Assembly: GCA_017512705.1 (NCBI GenBank)
Contig: JAFWEX010000115.1
Coordinates: 1 to 64,000 of the forward strand
Direction: 5' to 3'
Source of the DNA: Paenibacillus sp.
GTDB lineage: Bacteria > Bacillota > Bacilli > Paenibacillales > Paenibacillaceae
DNA: 64,000 nucleotides
In this document: positions 53,038-63,235 of the stretch, one piece after another
Position numbering within the stretch: the first letter of the stretch is position 1
How the letters are laid out: the number at the start of each line of letters is the position of its first letter
Notes under the pieces: generated by a model
Told to the model about the DNA's origin: nothing
What the model saw: the letters and a program-made list of their open reading frames with translations, nothing else
The model's database searches: none
Program-made: the position numbers and the translations under genes

Positions 53038-55845
53038 TTGGGTAAATTGACACGCTTGCGGGGAGTATGGTTAAAATCACTCCTGGCATTATCTATGGCT
53101 TTGCCACTTCAAGTGGGATTATGGAACGGAGATGCTTCGGTTCATGCGGAAGGACCAACAGATCCAGCTCCATTCATTCAAGCCAAAGTAGTTAACGAAA
53201 ATGCTGGCAAAAAGGTACTATTCGACAATTCGCATGGTCAAACGGCTGGAGCCGCAGACTGGGTCATTGATGGCGGTTTCTCCGACTTCGCGAACGCTCT
53301 CGCTAGTGACGGTTATGATGTGAAAGAACTGCGCAAAACCACTCCTTTTACCTATGACGATCTGAAAGAGTACAACGTATTCGTTATAGCAGAACCTCAA
53401 ATTCCTTTCAAAACGTCTGAACAGGCAGCATTGAAACAATATGTAGAATCCGGCGGAAGCATCTTCTTCGTGGGAGATCACTACAATGCCGACCGTAACA
53501 AAAACCGCTGGGACGGCTCCGAGGTTATCAATGGATACCGCCGCGGCGCATATGAAGACCCCGCTAAAGGAATGAGCACAGACGAACGTAACTCTGAAGC
53601 GATGCAGAACATCACCAGCTCAGACTGGTTATCCGACAACTTCGGTGTACGCTTCCGTTATAATGCACTCGGCGACATTAATGCCAATATCATCGTGCCG
53701 GCTGATCAGGCATTCGGCATTACGGAAGGTGTATCTGCTGTAGCGATGCACGCTGGCTCAACCCTTGCAATCACGGACCCCGAAAAAGCCAAAGGGATCG
53801 TATACTTGCCGAAAACGAACGCCAAATGGAATAATGCCGTAGATCAAGGCGTGTACAATGGCGGCGGTATTGAAGAAGGCCCATACGTGGCAGTATCCAA
53901 ACTAGGTGCAGGTAAAGCAGCCTTTATCGGTGATTCTTCCCCTGTGGAAGATGCATCACCAAAGTACTTGCGCGAAGAGACAGGCACACGCAAAACGACA
54001 TACGACGGTTTCAAAGAAGCCGATGATGCCGTATTACTCGTCAATACCGTGAACTGGCTGGCTACGCAAGAAAACTACACTAAACTGTCCCAAGTAAACG
54101 GCCTTAAACTGGATACGGCTACAGCTCTGCTGCCTTTCGAGGAGCCTGCAGCATCTACAGAGCCGCAAGCTGAACCTTGGTCTGCACCAGCTGCTGGATA
54201 CAAGTGGTATGATCGTTCTACGTTCAAACCAGGCTCTTATGGTGGTCCAGCATCTAGCGCCAACGCAGCTTACAGCTTCGTGAAGCAAGATACGCTGCCT
54301 AATGCAGAAGACTTCCAGATCCGTGTAGTGGTTGAGAATATGCCGCCGAACACAACGGTTTCCGGTTATAGTGCTGGTATCTATCTGGCAGGCGGAACAC
54401 AGGTAGCTATGGTTCAGAATGAGAACGGAACATGGCCAACTTCGTACGGATACAGCGCTGCGTTCAGTGTAACATCAGATAGCAAAGGCCGCGCAATTAA
54501 GGATCTGAATGTACGTATCAAGCCGGGCACGAATGGAAATGCCAGCTTGCGTCTGCGTCTCAATGGCAGCAACCTGATCACGAATGCGGTAAGCATCGCG
54601 AATGTACCTGCACAACCACTGCCGGAAGAAGAAGGTCCGATCCCAGCAGCGATTACTGTTGCTGAAGCACGTACCAAATCAGTCGGCACAACTGTAACCG
54701 TTGAAGGTGTAGTAACAACGAAACCGGGTTCTTTTGGCGGACAAGCCTTCTATCTTCAGGATGATACAGCGGGAATCTACGTATTCCAGCATACCAGCGG
54801 ATTCGATGTAGGTGACCAAGTGAAGGTGACTGCACCAACAACAATCTATAACAGTGAATTCGAGTTAACTGATGTGGTCGCGATTGAGAAAACTGGAACT
54901 GCTGCTGTTCCTGCTCCAACTCTGGTTACAGCAATCAATGACACCAATCAAGGTCAACTCGTACAATTGAAAGATGTGACCATCCAGAACATCATCAGCG
55001 CTACACCTGCCGGCTCCTTTGAATTCGATGCGGTAGCTGCTGATGGTACAAGTACTCATGTACGTGTGGATACACGTACCGGTTTGAACGAAACATCCTT
55101 TCCTTATGTGGCTGGGGACAAACTGGATATCACAGGCATTTCGGCTATTTTCAAAGATGTATATCAATTAAAGCCTAGAAGCTTGAACGATATTGTGGCT
55201 GCAGAAGAGCAAGGTGGAGGCGAGGAGCCTTCTACTCCAGCTGAAGGAGCGCCGGGCAAACCGTATCTTTCTTCCGATAGTGGATATTCGACAGGATTGT
55301 CGGATGGTTCATTCAACGTTAGCATGAATCTGTGGTGGGGCGAGAACGCAACGGAGTACAAGCTGTACGAGAACGGTGTTCTTGTTGATACGCAAACGTT
55401 AACGGCAGCTTCACCTTCTTCACAATTTGCTAAAACGGAAATTAAAGGCAAAGCGAACGGAACATATACGTATGTTGCCGAGTTGATCAATGACAAAGGC
55501 ACTACTCGCAGTGACGAGTTAACCGTTCAAATTGCCAATGCTGCGCCAGGTACAGCTGTATTGTCTCAAAACAACTGGGATGGCGATGGCAACTACACCG
55601 TAACGATGAACCTTTGGTGGGGCACCAACGCAACCGAGTATCGTCTGTATGAAAATGATGTACTGATCGATACCCAAGTCTTAAACGCTGCAACTCCTTC
55701 TGCTCAAACGGCAAAGACCGATCTGAGTGGCCGTGCGAACGGAACGTACACGTACCGTGCCGAGCTTGTGAACGCTGCTGGCGTGACGAGCACGGAAACG
55801 ATTACGGTGCAGGTAAGTAAAGCAGCTTTGCCTTTAGCAAGTTAG
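53038..55845 (+). CDS. Secreted multidomain protein with GATase-like, OB-fold and Ig-like domains
   Basis: A 935-residue exported protein. The signal peptide ends near residue 38 (DASVHAEGP). Residues about 55-375 form a DUF4350/GATase-like Rossmann domain (KVLFDNSHGQTAGAADWVID; GGSIFFVGDHYNADRNKNRW). A beta domain follows (about 395-530), then an OB-fold region (about 545-690; VGTTVTVEGVVTTKPGSFGG) like those beside extracellular nucleases, then two near-identical Ig-like repeats (about 710-930; FNVSMNLWWGENATEYKLYENG and its copy), seen in chitinases. No catalytic nuclease motif was recognised. A TTG at 53038, seven bases after GGGAGG, is the likely start. Confidence 0.75.
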   Translation: MGKLTRLRGVWLKSLLALSMALPLQVGLWNGDASVHAEGPTDPAPFIQAKVVNENAGKKVLFDNSHGQTAGAADWVIDGGFSDFANALASDGYDVKELRKTTPFTYDDLKEYNVFVIAEPQIPFKTSEQAALKQYVESGGSIFFVGDHYNADRNKNRWDGSEVINGYRRGAYEDPAKGMSTDERNSEAMQNITSSDWLSDNFGVRFRYNALGDINANIIVPADQAFGITEGVSAVAMHAGSTLAITDPEKAKGIVYLPKTNAKWNNAVDQGVYNGGGIEEGPYVAVSKLGAGKAAFIGDSSPVEDASPKYLREETGTRKTTYDGFKEADDAVLLVNTVNWLATQENYTKLSQVNGLKLDTATALLPFEEPAASTEPQAEPWSAPAAGYKWYDRSTFKPGSYGGPASSANAAYSFVKQDTLPNAEDFQIRVVVENMPPNTTVSGYSAGIYLAGGTQVAMVQNENGTWPTSYGYSAAFSVTSDSKGRAIKDLNVRIKPGTNGNASLRLRLNGSNLITNAVSIANVPAQPLPEEEGPIPAAITVAEARTKSVGTTVTVEGVVTTKPGSFGGQAFYLQDDTAGIYVFQHTSGFDVGDQVKVTAPTTIYNSEFELTDVVAIEKTGTAAVPAPTLVTAINDTNQGQLVQLKDVTIQNIISATPAGSFEFDAVAADGTSTHVRVDTRTGLNETSFPYVAGDKLDITGISAIFKDVYQLKPRSLNDIVAAEEQGGGEEPSTPAEGAPGKPYLSSDSGYSTGLSDGSFNVSMNLWWGENATEYKLYENGVLVDTQTLTAASPSSQFAKTEIKGKANGTYTYVAELINDKGTTRSDELTVQIANAAPGTAVLSQNNWDGDGNYTVTMNLWWGTNATEYRLYENDVLIDTQVLNAATPSAQTAKTDLSGRANGTYTYRAELVNAAGVTSTETITVQVSKAALPLAS

Positions 55846-55870
55846 TTTTGACGTAAACTTAGGCACCGAT

Positions 55871-55920
55871 AACCGAAACCACTCCGGCCGGGAACAGGCG
55901 GTGTTGGTTTCGGTTTTTTT
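55871..55920 (+). terminator. Terminator of the secreted multidomain gene
   Basis: AACCGAAACCA (55871-55881) pairs with TGGTTTCGGTT (55905-55915), followed by TTTTT. Confidence 0.88.
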
Positions 55921-55961
55921 GCTCTATATGAACAAGAAGTAAGGATTATCGCTCCATCAGC

Positions 55962-56222
55962 TTATCTTAGCCGAGGCTTCTCATATCCGTTTCTTACAAA
56001 AAGAATACTGTTCCACACCGCACAGCAGGCAGCGACAGCTATGACACCAATAATAAAGACCAGGTTCAGTTGGTTCAACGAATAACTGCTGCCTGTGAAA
56101 ATAATGAGAATCGCACTGAGCCCGATATTTTCCCGGTTATGTTTTTTAAACTTCTGAAAAATCATTCTGTATAACAATACAAGCAGCATAAACATAATCC
56201 ATATCAAATAAAATTTATCCAT
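55962..56222 (-). CDS. Small membrane protein, 86 aa
   Basis: Not recognised. Three hydrophobic segments (about 5-22, 34-46 and 52-76) and short basic loops make up nearly the whole protein. The ATG lies about 16 bases past AGAGGGGG, farther than usual, and a short GGGG/CCCC pairing lies between them. The start is thus uncertain. It is convergent with the secreted multidomain gene. From 56223 to 56602 there is no gene, only a terminator and AT-rich sequence. Confidence 0.55.
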   Translation of the reverse strand: MDKFYLIWIMFMLLVLLYRMIFQKFKKHNRENIGLSAILIIFTGSSYSLNQLNLVFIIGVIAVAACCAVWNSILFVRNGYEKPRLR

Positions 56223-56473
56223 AATTGGGGTGCTTGCCCCCTCTCTTTCGCTTCATGAAATCATATAACTTATCTTCCTTTTATCTCTTTTTCAAGACCA
56301 TATCCTCTTGATAATTATAACCACTAGCCACAGTCCACTCAATCAAAACACCTTGGCCCTCTTCACGACTAGCCATTGAGCCTCATTTCTTGCTAGACTG
56401 CACACACAACGATGGACAACGACCACACATTAATTTTTTTCTCCTTACTCCCTCAATGATCTAAAAGGAATAC

Positions 56474-56505
56474 AAAAAGGATCGTTAGCATTTCTGCAAC
56501 GATCC
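56474..56505 (-). terminator. Terminator of the Nudix hydrolase gene
   Basis: GGATCGTT (56479-56486) and AACGATCC (56498-56505) form an 8-bp stem, followed on the minus strand by TTTTTG. Confidence 0.75.
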
Positions 56506-56602
56506 CTATCATCCGTTAGTTGTAAACCGCAGTTGATCACGTTCATTCTTTTTTCATTAAGCTAACGTTTCCCGTTAGTTCAATACGCGATCCCTCGTAC
56601 AA

Positions 56603-57091
56603 CTAAATACTCCTTTGAAGCTTGACTTTAAATTCTGTCGTTGACGCAGTGACATACTCCATGTAGTTCACAGAGCCGTTAAAGTTCAAATAAGCTTCAT
56701 AACGCATACGGATCCCAGGTAAGGTAATCAGATCAAGAACATTCCCCTTTGGAACCCATCTGCAATCGCTCGTTTCATTAGAAGTAGATAATTCTCCACC
56801 CACAGCTTTACACACGAAATCAAACATGACCTTCGTAGGGACATCAGTTACACCGTCATACCACTTATGGATCACTGTATTCGAAACAATACTAATTAAA
56901 TGGCTAACTGTGGCATCTATTCCACTTTCCTCTTTAATTTCACGAATGACACCATCAATCAAGTTTTCTCCAACTTCGGTTATTCCACCAGGATACACCC
57001 AACCATCATCATGGGCTTTTACTAAAAGAATATTTCCATTTCCATCTTCTACAATTCCGCCTGCAGATACGATATGTGTCGGGAACGTCAA
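56603..57091 (-). CDS. Nudix hydrolase
   Basis: A 162-residue single-domain Nudix pyrophosphohydrolase. The Nudix box is complete (GGITEVGENLIDGVIREIKE followed by ESGI), with both metal-binding glutamates, unlike the regulator at 11243. It likely hydrolyses a nucleoside diphosphate derivative, identity unknown. TTGGAGG supports the ATG. It is monocistronic with its own terminator. Confidence 0.92.
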   Translation of the reverse strand: MTFPTHIVSAGGIVEDGNGNILLVKAHDDGWVYPGGITEVGENLIDGVIREIKEESGIDATVSHLISIVSNTVIHKWYDGVTDVPTKVMFDFVCKAVGGELSTSNETSDCRWVPKGNVLDLITLPGIRMRYEAYLNFNGSVNYMEYVTASTTEFKVKLQRSI

Positions 57092-57243
57092 TTTACAACC
57101 TCCAAATAAGATAAAGTTGTATATTTATTCCACACGATCTCTGTACCTTCCTGCTTTTGTAAATTCATTATATATTCTGTCTACATGATCGAACTAATCT
57201 GCCCGTTAGCTTAATGAGGTCATCTAGTCCCTCTTCGTGCGGA

Positions 57244-57292
57244 AAAAAATCATCAAAGAAGCAGCCCCATGCGAATGCACAAGGCTGCTTCT
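57244..57292 (-). terminator. Terminator of the phn operon
   Basis: AGAAGCAGCC (57257-57266) and GGCTGCTTCT (57283-57292) form a 10-bp stem; on the minus strand TTGATGATTTTTTT follows. Confidence 0.7.
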
Positions 57293-57335
57293 CATCGTTG
57301 ATTATGGATTGAAACGGTTAACGTATTCCTCTCAT

Positions 57336-58148
57336 CTACACCAGCTTCTTCCGGATATACCCGGAGATCAGGTCAATAATCGTGATCATCACGATTATGC
57401 CGAGCAGGATAATACCTACACGCGGCCAGTTTCGGGTGCTGAGTGCAAAGATCAGCGGGGTTCCTATACCACCTGCACCGATGACGCCGAGAATCGTGGC
57501 AGAACGCACATTGATCTCAAACCGATACAACGTATAGTTCAGGAAGCCCGGGATAACCTGTGGTATAATGGCAAACCATAACTGCTGCATTCGGGTCGCT
57601 CCGGAAGCGAGTAAAGCCTCGGACGGGCCATAATCGATATTTTCAACCTCATCCGCGTACAGTTTACCCAGCATACCGATGGAGTGAAGTCCAAGGGCCA
57701 GCACCCCTGCGAATGATCCGGGACCTACCGCTTTGATGAACAATAGGGCCATAATGATCTCGGGAAACGTACGGATAAAACTAAGCATCATTTTGCCCGC
57801 ACCCGAGATCGCCCGATGTCCGCTCATATTGCGTGCAGACCAGAAGGCAAATGGAATACAGAGTACGGCAGAAATCACGGTACCAAGCACAGAGATCGCC
57901 AGCGTATCAAGCAACCCGCGCAGCAAATCCTCCCCTTCAGGTAAATAAACAAAATCCCAGTCAGGCGAGAATATGCCCGCAATGATTGCTTTCATAATCT
58001 GTCCGGCGGTTTCCTTGAATCCGGTAAAAGGCACCCCCGCTAGAGCCCACGCATAGACCAAAATTAACAACAGAATAATGATCCAGCGCATCGGATTTTT
58101 ACGTGGTTTGGGTCTTGGCCGTATACGGCTTGCTTCATTTTTCATCAT
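57336..58148 (-). CDS. phnE: Phosphonate-type ABC transporter permease PhnE, second copy
   Basis: A 270-residue membrane permease with about five to six helices. The phosphonate-permease block FPEIIMALLFIKAVGPGSFAG and the C-terminal GAGGIGTPLIFALSTRNW are clear, as is FRFEINVRSATILG-like sequence (YRFEINVRSATILG). It overlaps the first phnE by four bases. Paired PhnE subunits probably form a heterodimer. Confidence 0.9.
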   Translation of the reverse strand: MMKNEASRIRPRPKPRKNPMRWIIILLLILVYAWALAGVPFTGFKETAGQIMKAIIAGIFSPDWDFVYLPEGEDLLRGLLDTLAISVLGTVISAVLCIPFAFWSARNMSGHRAISGAGKMMLSFIRTFPEIIMALLFIKAVGPGSFAGVLALGLHSIGMLGKLYADEVENIDYGPSEALLASGATRMQQLWFAIIPQVIPGFLNYTLYRFEINVRSATILGVIGAGGIGTPLIFALSTRNWPRVGIILLGIIVMITIIDLISGYIRKKLV

Positions 58149-59002
58149 AACAATTTCTCCCGCAGCTTAGTGCTCACATAGTCGATGATCAGAACGATCG
58201 CTAATGTGAAAATAATGATGGTATTGGTTTTGTCATACTCCAGGAATCCGAGTGTCGCTTCGTAATAGAGCCCAATCCCTCCAGCACCAACCAATCCAAG
58301 GATGGCGGCAGCACGAACGTTAATCTCGAATGCATACAGCACATACGATGTGAACTGGGCAGCCAGTTGCGGCACGACACCATAAACAATAAGCTGGATT
58401 CGGTTCATGCCTACCGCGGTCATAGCTTCAAGCGGTCCTTTGTCGATCGTCTCCAGCGACTCATACGTGAGCTTGGCGATTAGTCCCACCGAGAATACAG
58501 CCAAAGCGAGAATCCCTGGAATCGGCCCCAGACCAAACACAGCAACAAACAAAGCTGCCAAAAGCAAGTCAGGGATCGTGCGAATCAGGTTCAATAGAAA
58601 ACGTGCCGGATAATAGATCCAGCGGCTCGGCATGAGATTGCCTGCACAGATGATGGAGATCGGAATGGCAAGAATCGCACCAATCGTTGTTCCGATCAGA
58701 GCCATACGGATGGTCTCCAACATGCCCTGCACGATATTGTCAAAATAACTCCAGCGCGGCGGAAACATCTCCTTCAGTAATTTCCACATTTCCGGGCCAC
58801 CTGTGAATAGCTCTGTAAAGCTCGCATCCGTTTGCTTGGCACTCGCCCACAAGAGCAGCACGATGATGACTAGCGTCAATAAATGTTTCGTCTTCCCCGG
58901 TGGTTTGGGACGATTCACGATCTGTCTCGGGTTGGAACCAGGTTCCTTGCCCGCACCCGCACGTCCTTCATGTTCAAGTGAAATGTTGGTTTGTCCCTTC
59001 AT
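58145..59002 (-). CDS. phnE: Phosphonate-type ABC transporter permease PhnE, first copy
   Basis: A 285-residue permease closely related to the next gene. It starts with a charged cytoplasmic tail (about 1-35), then five to six helices. [19 protein letters not shown] and [20 protein letters not shown] are the family signatures. It overlaps both phnC and the second phnE by four bases, so all three are translationally coupled. Confidence 0.9.
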   Translation of the reverse strand: MKGQTNISLEHEGRAGAGKEPGSNPRQIVNRPKPPGKTKHLLTLVIIVLLLWASAKQTDASFTELFTGGPEMWKLLKEMFPPRWSYFDNIVQGMLETIRMALIGTTIGAILAIPISIICAGNLMPSRWIYYPARFLLNLIRTIPDLLLAALFVAVFGLGPIPGILALAVFSVGLIAKLTYESLETIDKGPLEAMTAVGMNRIQLIVYGVVPQLAAQFTSYVLYAFEINVRAAAILGLVGAGGIGLYYEATLGFLEYDKTNTIIIFTLAIVLIIDYVSTKLREKLL

Positions 59003-59796
59003 ACCAGCACTTCTTCCTGCTCATGCACAGCCTGCTTGTCCAGCAATTCATCCGCCAGAATCGGTCTGCCATAGATCTCAGCAAAACGTTCATCCGTCGC
59101 CTCTTCCACTGGACCATCAAATACCACTTCGCCTGCCCGCAAACCAACGATCCGTGTTGCATACTCTCTCGCAAGGTCAATAAAGTGCAAGTTAACAATC
59201 GTTGTAATACCGAGATCCTGGTTAATTCGTTTCAGGTCATCCATAACCTGTTTGGTCGTCAGTGGGTCAAGGGAAGCGACCGGCTCATCCGCCAGAATGA
59301 TTTTGGCTTCCTGGGCGAGTACACGGGCAATCGCCACACGCTGCTGCTGTCCACCAGACAACTGATCTGCACGAGAATAAGCCTTCTCTGAGATATTCAC
59401 CCGATCTAATGCGTCAAATGCCAGCTCGACATCCTCTTTCGGAAAACGACCCAGAATGGTCCGAAGTGTAGAGTGATATCCTACCCGGCCTGCCAGTACA
59501 TTGCGCAATACGCTGGAGCGTTTCACCAGATTGAAGCTCTGGAAAATCATACCGATATCGCGGCGGATCATGCGCAGGCGTTTGCCTTGTGCTCTGGTGA
59601 TAGAACTTCCATTGATCAGTATCTCTCCCTCACTAATATCATGCAGCCGGTTGATGGACCGCAGTAGTGTAGATTTGCCTGCACCAGACAAACCAACCAC
59701 TGCAATAAATTCACCCTGCTTGAATTTCAAATTGATGTTATCGAGGCCTTTCGTGCCGTTCGCATACGTTTTGGTCACGTTGTGAAGCTCAATCAT
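58999..59796 (-). CDS. phnC: Phosphonate-type ABC transporter ATPase PhnC
   Basis: A 265-residue ATPase. It has Walker [10 protein letters not shown], signature [15 protein letters not shown] and Walker [14 protein letters not shown], all in the PhnC form, plus the switch His in [25 protein letters not shown] lies nine bases before the ATG at 59796, which opens directly at [10 protein letters not shown]; the frame from 59820 is longer but without support. It is the first of three overlapping genes after phnD. Confidence 0.92.
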   Translation of the reverse strand: MIELHNVTKTYANGTKGLDNINLKFKQGEFIAVVGLSGAGKSTLLRSINRLHDISEGEILINGSSITRAQGKRLRMIRRDIGMIFQSFNLVKRSSVLRNVLAGRVGYHSTLRTILGRFPKEDVELAFDALDRVNISEKAYSRADQLSGGQQQRVAIARVLAQEAKIILADEPVASLDPLTTKQVMDDLKRINQDLGITTIVNLHFIDLAREYATRIVGLRAGEVVFDGPVEEATDERFAEIYGRPILADELLDKQAVHEQEEVLV

Positions 59797-60176
59797 CGCG
59801 TTAATCCTTCTTTCATCCATAAAATTTATCTATATAAGTTGAATTAAAGATGATTTAAACGGGCACTTCGATGACAGAATAACCTTACAATCGCTGTTAT
59901 CCCCAGATTTTTTTGAATTCCTTTTCAAGGATAAAATCCGGTGATAAGCGTATGCTTCCGATGTAGCTTTCTTTCAGAAAGCTTTCAGGCGAACGCTCCG
60001 CTTTTCTAGGTTTTTTCTGTCCTCTCCGTTATGGTGTAAATCAATAGTTCAACTTATATAGTTTCCTGCGGCTTTCAGCAGGAACTTGTAATAACGGCAC
60101 AAGCCAGTGCAGCGTCAATTACGCTGAACTGGCCTGTTTACTGTCACAAGTCACGAATTGCTTCTGGATCGAAAAA
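59797..60176 (-). other. Gap with hairpins between phnD and phnC
   Basis: No gene. GCCAGT-g-CAGCGT (60103-60115) pairs with ACGCTG-a-ACTGGC (60121-60133) around CAATT. A smaller stem, CCTG/CAGG, lies near 60065-60082. On the minus strand only TTGTG follows the first, so it is a weak terminator or an mRNA-protecting stem that would favour phnD over phnCEE. Confidence 0.5.
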
Positions 60177-61163
60177 CTACTCGGTTTTCACTTTCTCGTT
60201 ATACTGGCGAACGATGTCAAACTTGCTGTCATCGGACTCCACATAACCTTCGTGCGTGTAGATTTCTTTGATGATCTGGTGACCTTCAGTATCTTTACCG
60301 ATATCGATGAAGGCTTGTTTGATCTTCGCAGTCCAATCTGCATTCATGTCAGTACGAACAGCAATCGTATCGTTAGGAATAGGCTCAGTGAATGCAAGTA
60401 CGCGTGTGTCTTCAAAAATAGTTGGGTAGTCTTTAGAAACCGTGTTACGTGCATCTTGGAAAATAGCTGCTGCATCTACATCACCGTTCAGTACGGCCAG
60501 AACACCTTGGTCGTGACCTTTAACCGTTACTGGTTGTACATCTTTCAATGGGTCAACGCCGCGATCCAGCAACAAGGCTGCAGGCCATACATAACCAGCG
60601 GAAGATGTTACGTTCTGGTAAGCGATCTTTTTACCTTTCAGATCCTCAACCGATTGGATCGGAGAGTCCTTTTTTACAATAATCATAGACTTATAGGAGT
60701 CTGCCAGTTGCTCTGTCGGAGCGCCCGTCTCATCATTCACACCAAAACGTTGAGCTTGCAAAATTACCTGAGCAGCCTCTTTTTCTTTCGCAAGTACATA
60801 AGCCGTTGGAGGCAGGAAGCCTACATCTACTTTTTTGGAAGCCATTGCTTCAATAATGGTGTTGTAATCTGTTGAAACGCTCACTTTCACCGGAATACCC
60901 AGCTTGTCACCAAGCAATTTTTCCAGTGGTTTCGCCTTCGCTTCTAGGGTGTCTGCATTCTGGGAAGGAACGAATTGTACTGTCAGTTCTGTAGGTACAT
61001 AACCTTCAGCGGTTTTGTCTTTCTCTGCTGAATCGGTCGATGTGCCCGGCGCACTGGAACCATTCTCAGCCCCGTTGGATGTGTTGCTTGTAGCATTAGA
61101 CCCACATGCACTCAGGAACAGAACCAAAATCAATAATGGTAGAAAAAAAGCAGACTTCTTCAA
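60177..61163 (-). CDS. phnD: Phosphonate-type substrate-binding lipoprotein PhnD
   Basis: A 328-residue binding protein. The lipobox LSAC follows a short signal helix; a Ser/Asn/Gly-rich spacer leads to a PhnD fold with LTVQFVPSQNADTLEAKAK, VDVGFLPPTAYVLAKEK and VTSSAGYVWPAALLLDRG. A TTG at 61163, seven bases after GGAGGG, is the likely start; the frame from 61178 overlaps that site. The ligand may be phosphonate, phosphite or another phosphorus compound. No C-P lyase or phosphonatase gene is in the window. Confidence 0.9.
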   Translation of the reverse strand: MKKSAFFLPLLILVLFLSACGSNATSNTSNGAENGSSAPGTSTDSAEKDKTAEGYVPTELTVQFVPSQNADTLEAKAKPLEKLLGDKLGIPVKVSVSTDYNTIIEAMASKKVDVGFLPPTAYVLAKEKEAAQVILQAQRFGVNDETGAPTEQLADSYKSMIIVKKDSPIQSVEDLKGKKIAYQNVTSSAGYVWPAALLLDRGVDPLKDVQPVTVKGHDQGVLAVLNGDVDAAAIFQDARNTVSKDYPTIFEDTRVLAFTEPIPNDTIAVRTDMNADWTAKIKQAFIDIGKDTEGHQIIKEIYTHEGYVESDDSKFDIVRQYNEKVKTE

Positions 61164-61358
61164 TCGAACACCCTCCAAAAGTTTTTCTATTTTTCAATAC
61201 TTGTCTACTATAATTGGCAAATATTTGCGTGATGTGAAACGAAATTTGGAGTTTTGTAAAGTTTCCTGGCAGGCTGTCAGCGTGACATTCTTCTGTTAAA
61301 ATAGACTCAGTGAGTATGCCAGATATATCTAAACTTATATATTAGAGGAGATTGTAAA

Positions 61359-62990
61359 ATGACGCGCATTCTGCCTACGACAAACTTCGATATCCTATTC
61401 ACTAGTGATCTTCACGGGGCGATTCGCCCGATTCATTACAACACCAATGCTTATCGTCATGCCGGTCTTGCCCTGCTGGCTTCTCTGATTCAGCAAGAAC
61501 GTGAGCGCTCACCTGAATTGCTGCTAGTCGATAACGGAGACTTGTTGCAAGGCTCCCCTCTAGCTTCTTATGCCGCTTCTCATGGTTCCAAAGATGGTAT
61601 TCATCCTTTCATAAACGTGTTAAACGAGCTCGGATACGATGCAGCTGTGATGGGCAATCACGAGTTCAACTATGGTCAGAATCTGCTGCATGACGCGGTA
61701 AGAAGCTCCTCCTTTCCGTGGCTGTCTGCGAATATTGTTAAACAGGAAGAGCATCCCATTGCTCCGGGTGGAACAGTCACTCCTGCTTTTGGACCTCCAT
61801 ATCTGATTAAAAATCTCTCTTCCGGTGTGAAAATCGCTTTGCTCGGAGCTACCACACATTACATCCCTAACTGGGAGCATCCGAAAAATATCGAAGGCCT
61901 GCACTTCCTGGATGCACTGGAAACCATTCGAACGTGGGTTCATTACATTCGTCAAAACGAGCAGCCTGATGTGCTGGTGGTCAGTTATCATGGGGGATTT
62001 GAATGTGATCTGGAGAGCGGAGAACCTGCCGAGCGCTTAACCGGGGAAAATCAAGCCTATGCCATATGCCGGGAGATCGATGGCATTGACGTATTGCTGA
62101 CAGGTCATCAGCACCGTCAGTTCATAGCGGAAGTCCATGGGGTAACTGTCATTCAGCCCGGATTCAATGGCAGCGGATTAGGTCATGTGTCGGTGCAACT
62201 TCAGCAATCGCCAGACACGGGCAAGTGGGTGATAACGGATAAGAAAGCGAAGTTGTTGCTGCTCGAAGATTGCCCTGAACTAAAGCTTGACCCTGTGGTC
62301 ATGAAGGTAACGGAAGAGCTGGAAGCTTCGGCGCAGCAATGGTTGGATCAGCCGATTGGCGAAGTGGCCGGAGACGGGGATCTATCCATATCCAGTGCCA
62401 CACAGTTGCGGCTTCAGGCACATCCTTTTATTGATTTTGTACATGAGGTGCAGATGGAAGCAACGGGAGCTCTGCTATCCAATACCGCTATGCTAAGTGA
62501 AGAGGCTCGTGGATTCGGCAGCCAAATTACGGTCCGGGATGTGTTATCCAACTTCATCTACCCTAACACCTTAACTGTGCTAGAACTGAGCGGAGAGGAT
62601 ATTCGAGAGGCTTTGGAGCAGACTGCACGCTATTTTGAGTTGGACCCTTCCGGGGAAGTCATCGTTAATCCAGCCTACATACATCCCAAACCTCAACATT
62701 ATAATTACGACATGTGGGCTGGCATTGAATACGAACTGGACATCTCCCAGCCTGTGGGCAGGCGAGTAGTGAAGCTTGAACGTGAGGGTAAACCGCTGGA
62801 GATGGATGGAACGTACGCTGTGGTAATGAACAGTTACCGCGCGGCAGGCGGTGGAGATTATGCGATGTATCCGGGCAAAAAAGTGCTGCACGAAGGCGCT
62901 ACAGACATGGCTGCACTGGTGGAAGATTATATTCGACGACATCAGCCGTTACAAGTAAGAGAAGTGCATAACTGGAAAGTGACCAGCTGA
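61359..62990 (+). CDS. UshA-like bifunctional metallophosphatase/5'-nucleotidase
   Basis: A 543-residue enzyme. The N-terminal metallophosphatase domain (about 8-300) has TSDLHGAIRP, DNGDLLQGSPLA, GNHEFNYG and LTGHQHRQF as metal and catalytic motifs. The C-terminal 5'-nucleotidase domain (about 340-530) has TVLELSGEDIREALEQTARYF and NSYRAAGGGDY for substrate binding. No signal peptide is present, unlike secreted UshA, so it is probably cytoplasmic. GAGGAG supports the ATG. It is divergent from phnD, 195 bases apart. Confidence 0.92.
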   Translation: MTRILPTTNFDILFTSDLHGAIRPIHYNTNAYRHAGLALLASLIQQERERSPELLLVDNGDLLQGSPLASYAASHGSKDGIHPFINVLNELGYDAAVMGNHEFNYGQNLLHDAVRSSSFPWLSANIVKQEEHPIAPGGTVTPAFGPPYLIKNLSSGVKIALLGATTHYIPNWEHPKNIEGLHFLDALETIRTWVHYIRQNEQPDVLVVSYHGGFECDLESGEPAERLTGENQAYAICREIDGIDVLLTGHQHRQFIAEVHGVTVIQPGFNGSGLGHVSVQLQQSPDTGKWVITDKKAKLLLLEDCPELKLDPVVMKVTEELEASAQQWLDQPIGEVAGDGDLSISSATQLRLQAHPFIDFVHEVQMEATGALLSNTAMLSEEARGFGSQITVRDVLSNFIYPNTLTVLELSGEDIREALEQTARYFELDPSGEVIVNPAYIHPKPQHYNYDMWAGIEYELDISQPVGRRVVKLEREGKPLEMDGTYAVVMNSYRAAGGGDYAMYPGKKVLHEGATDMAALVEDYIRRHQPLQVREVHNWKVTS

Positions 62991-63074
62991 AACTGACGTA
63001 TGTGAAGCTGGGGGATGTCATGGGGATATTAAGGGATATGATAAAAGGATATCAGAGATTAACGGATATATAGC

Positions 63075-63115
63075 AAAAGGACGGAACTGGGTTGATTCAG
63101 CTCCGTCCTTTTTTA
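63075..63115 (+). terminator. Terminator of the nucleotidase gene
   Basis: AAAAGGACGGA (63075-63085) pairs with TCCGTCCTTTT (63102-63112), followed by more T. The stretch from 63116 to 63235 shows no feature. Confidence 0.88.
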
Positions 63116-63235
63116 TTTCTTACGATTGTACTTCTTGTCGAGACTCGGGACTCGAAACTCTGGCTTCACTGGTACAAGTATCATGTACTTCTCTATTGAG
63201 ACATCGAATCTACTTTGTTTCCGTCCTGCCCACCC

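Noticed and set aside
61164-61358. PhoP boxes between phnD and the nucleotidase
   Set aside because: No convincing spaced TTAACA-like repeats were found by eye.
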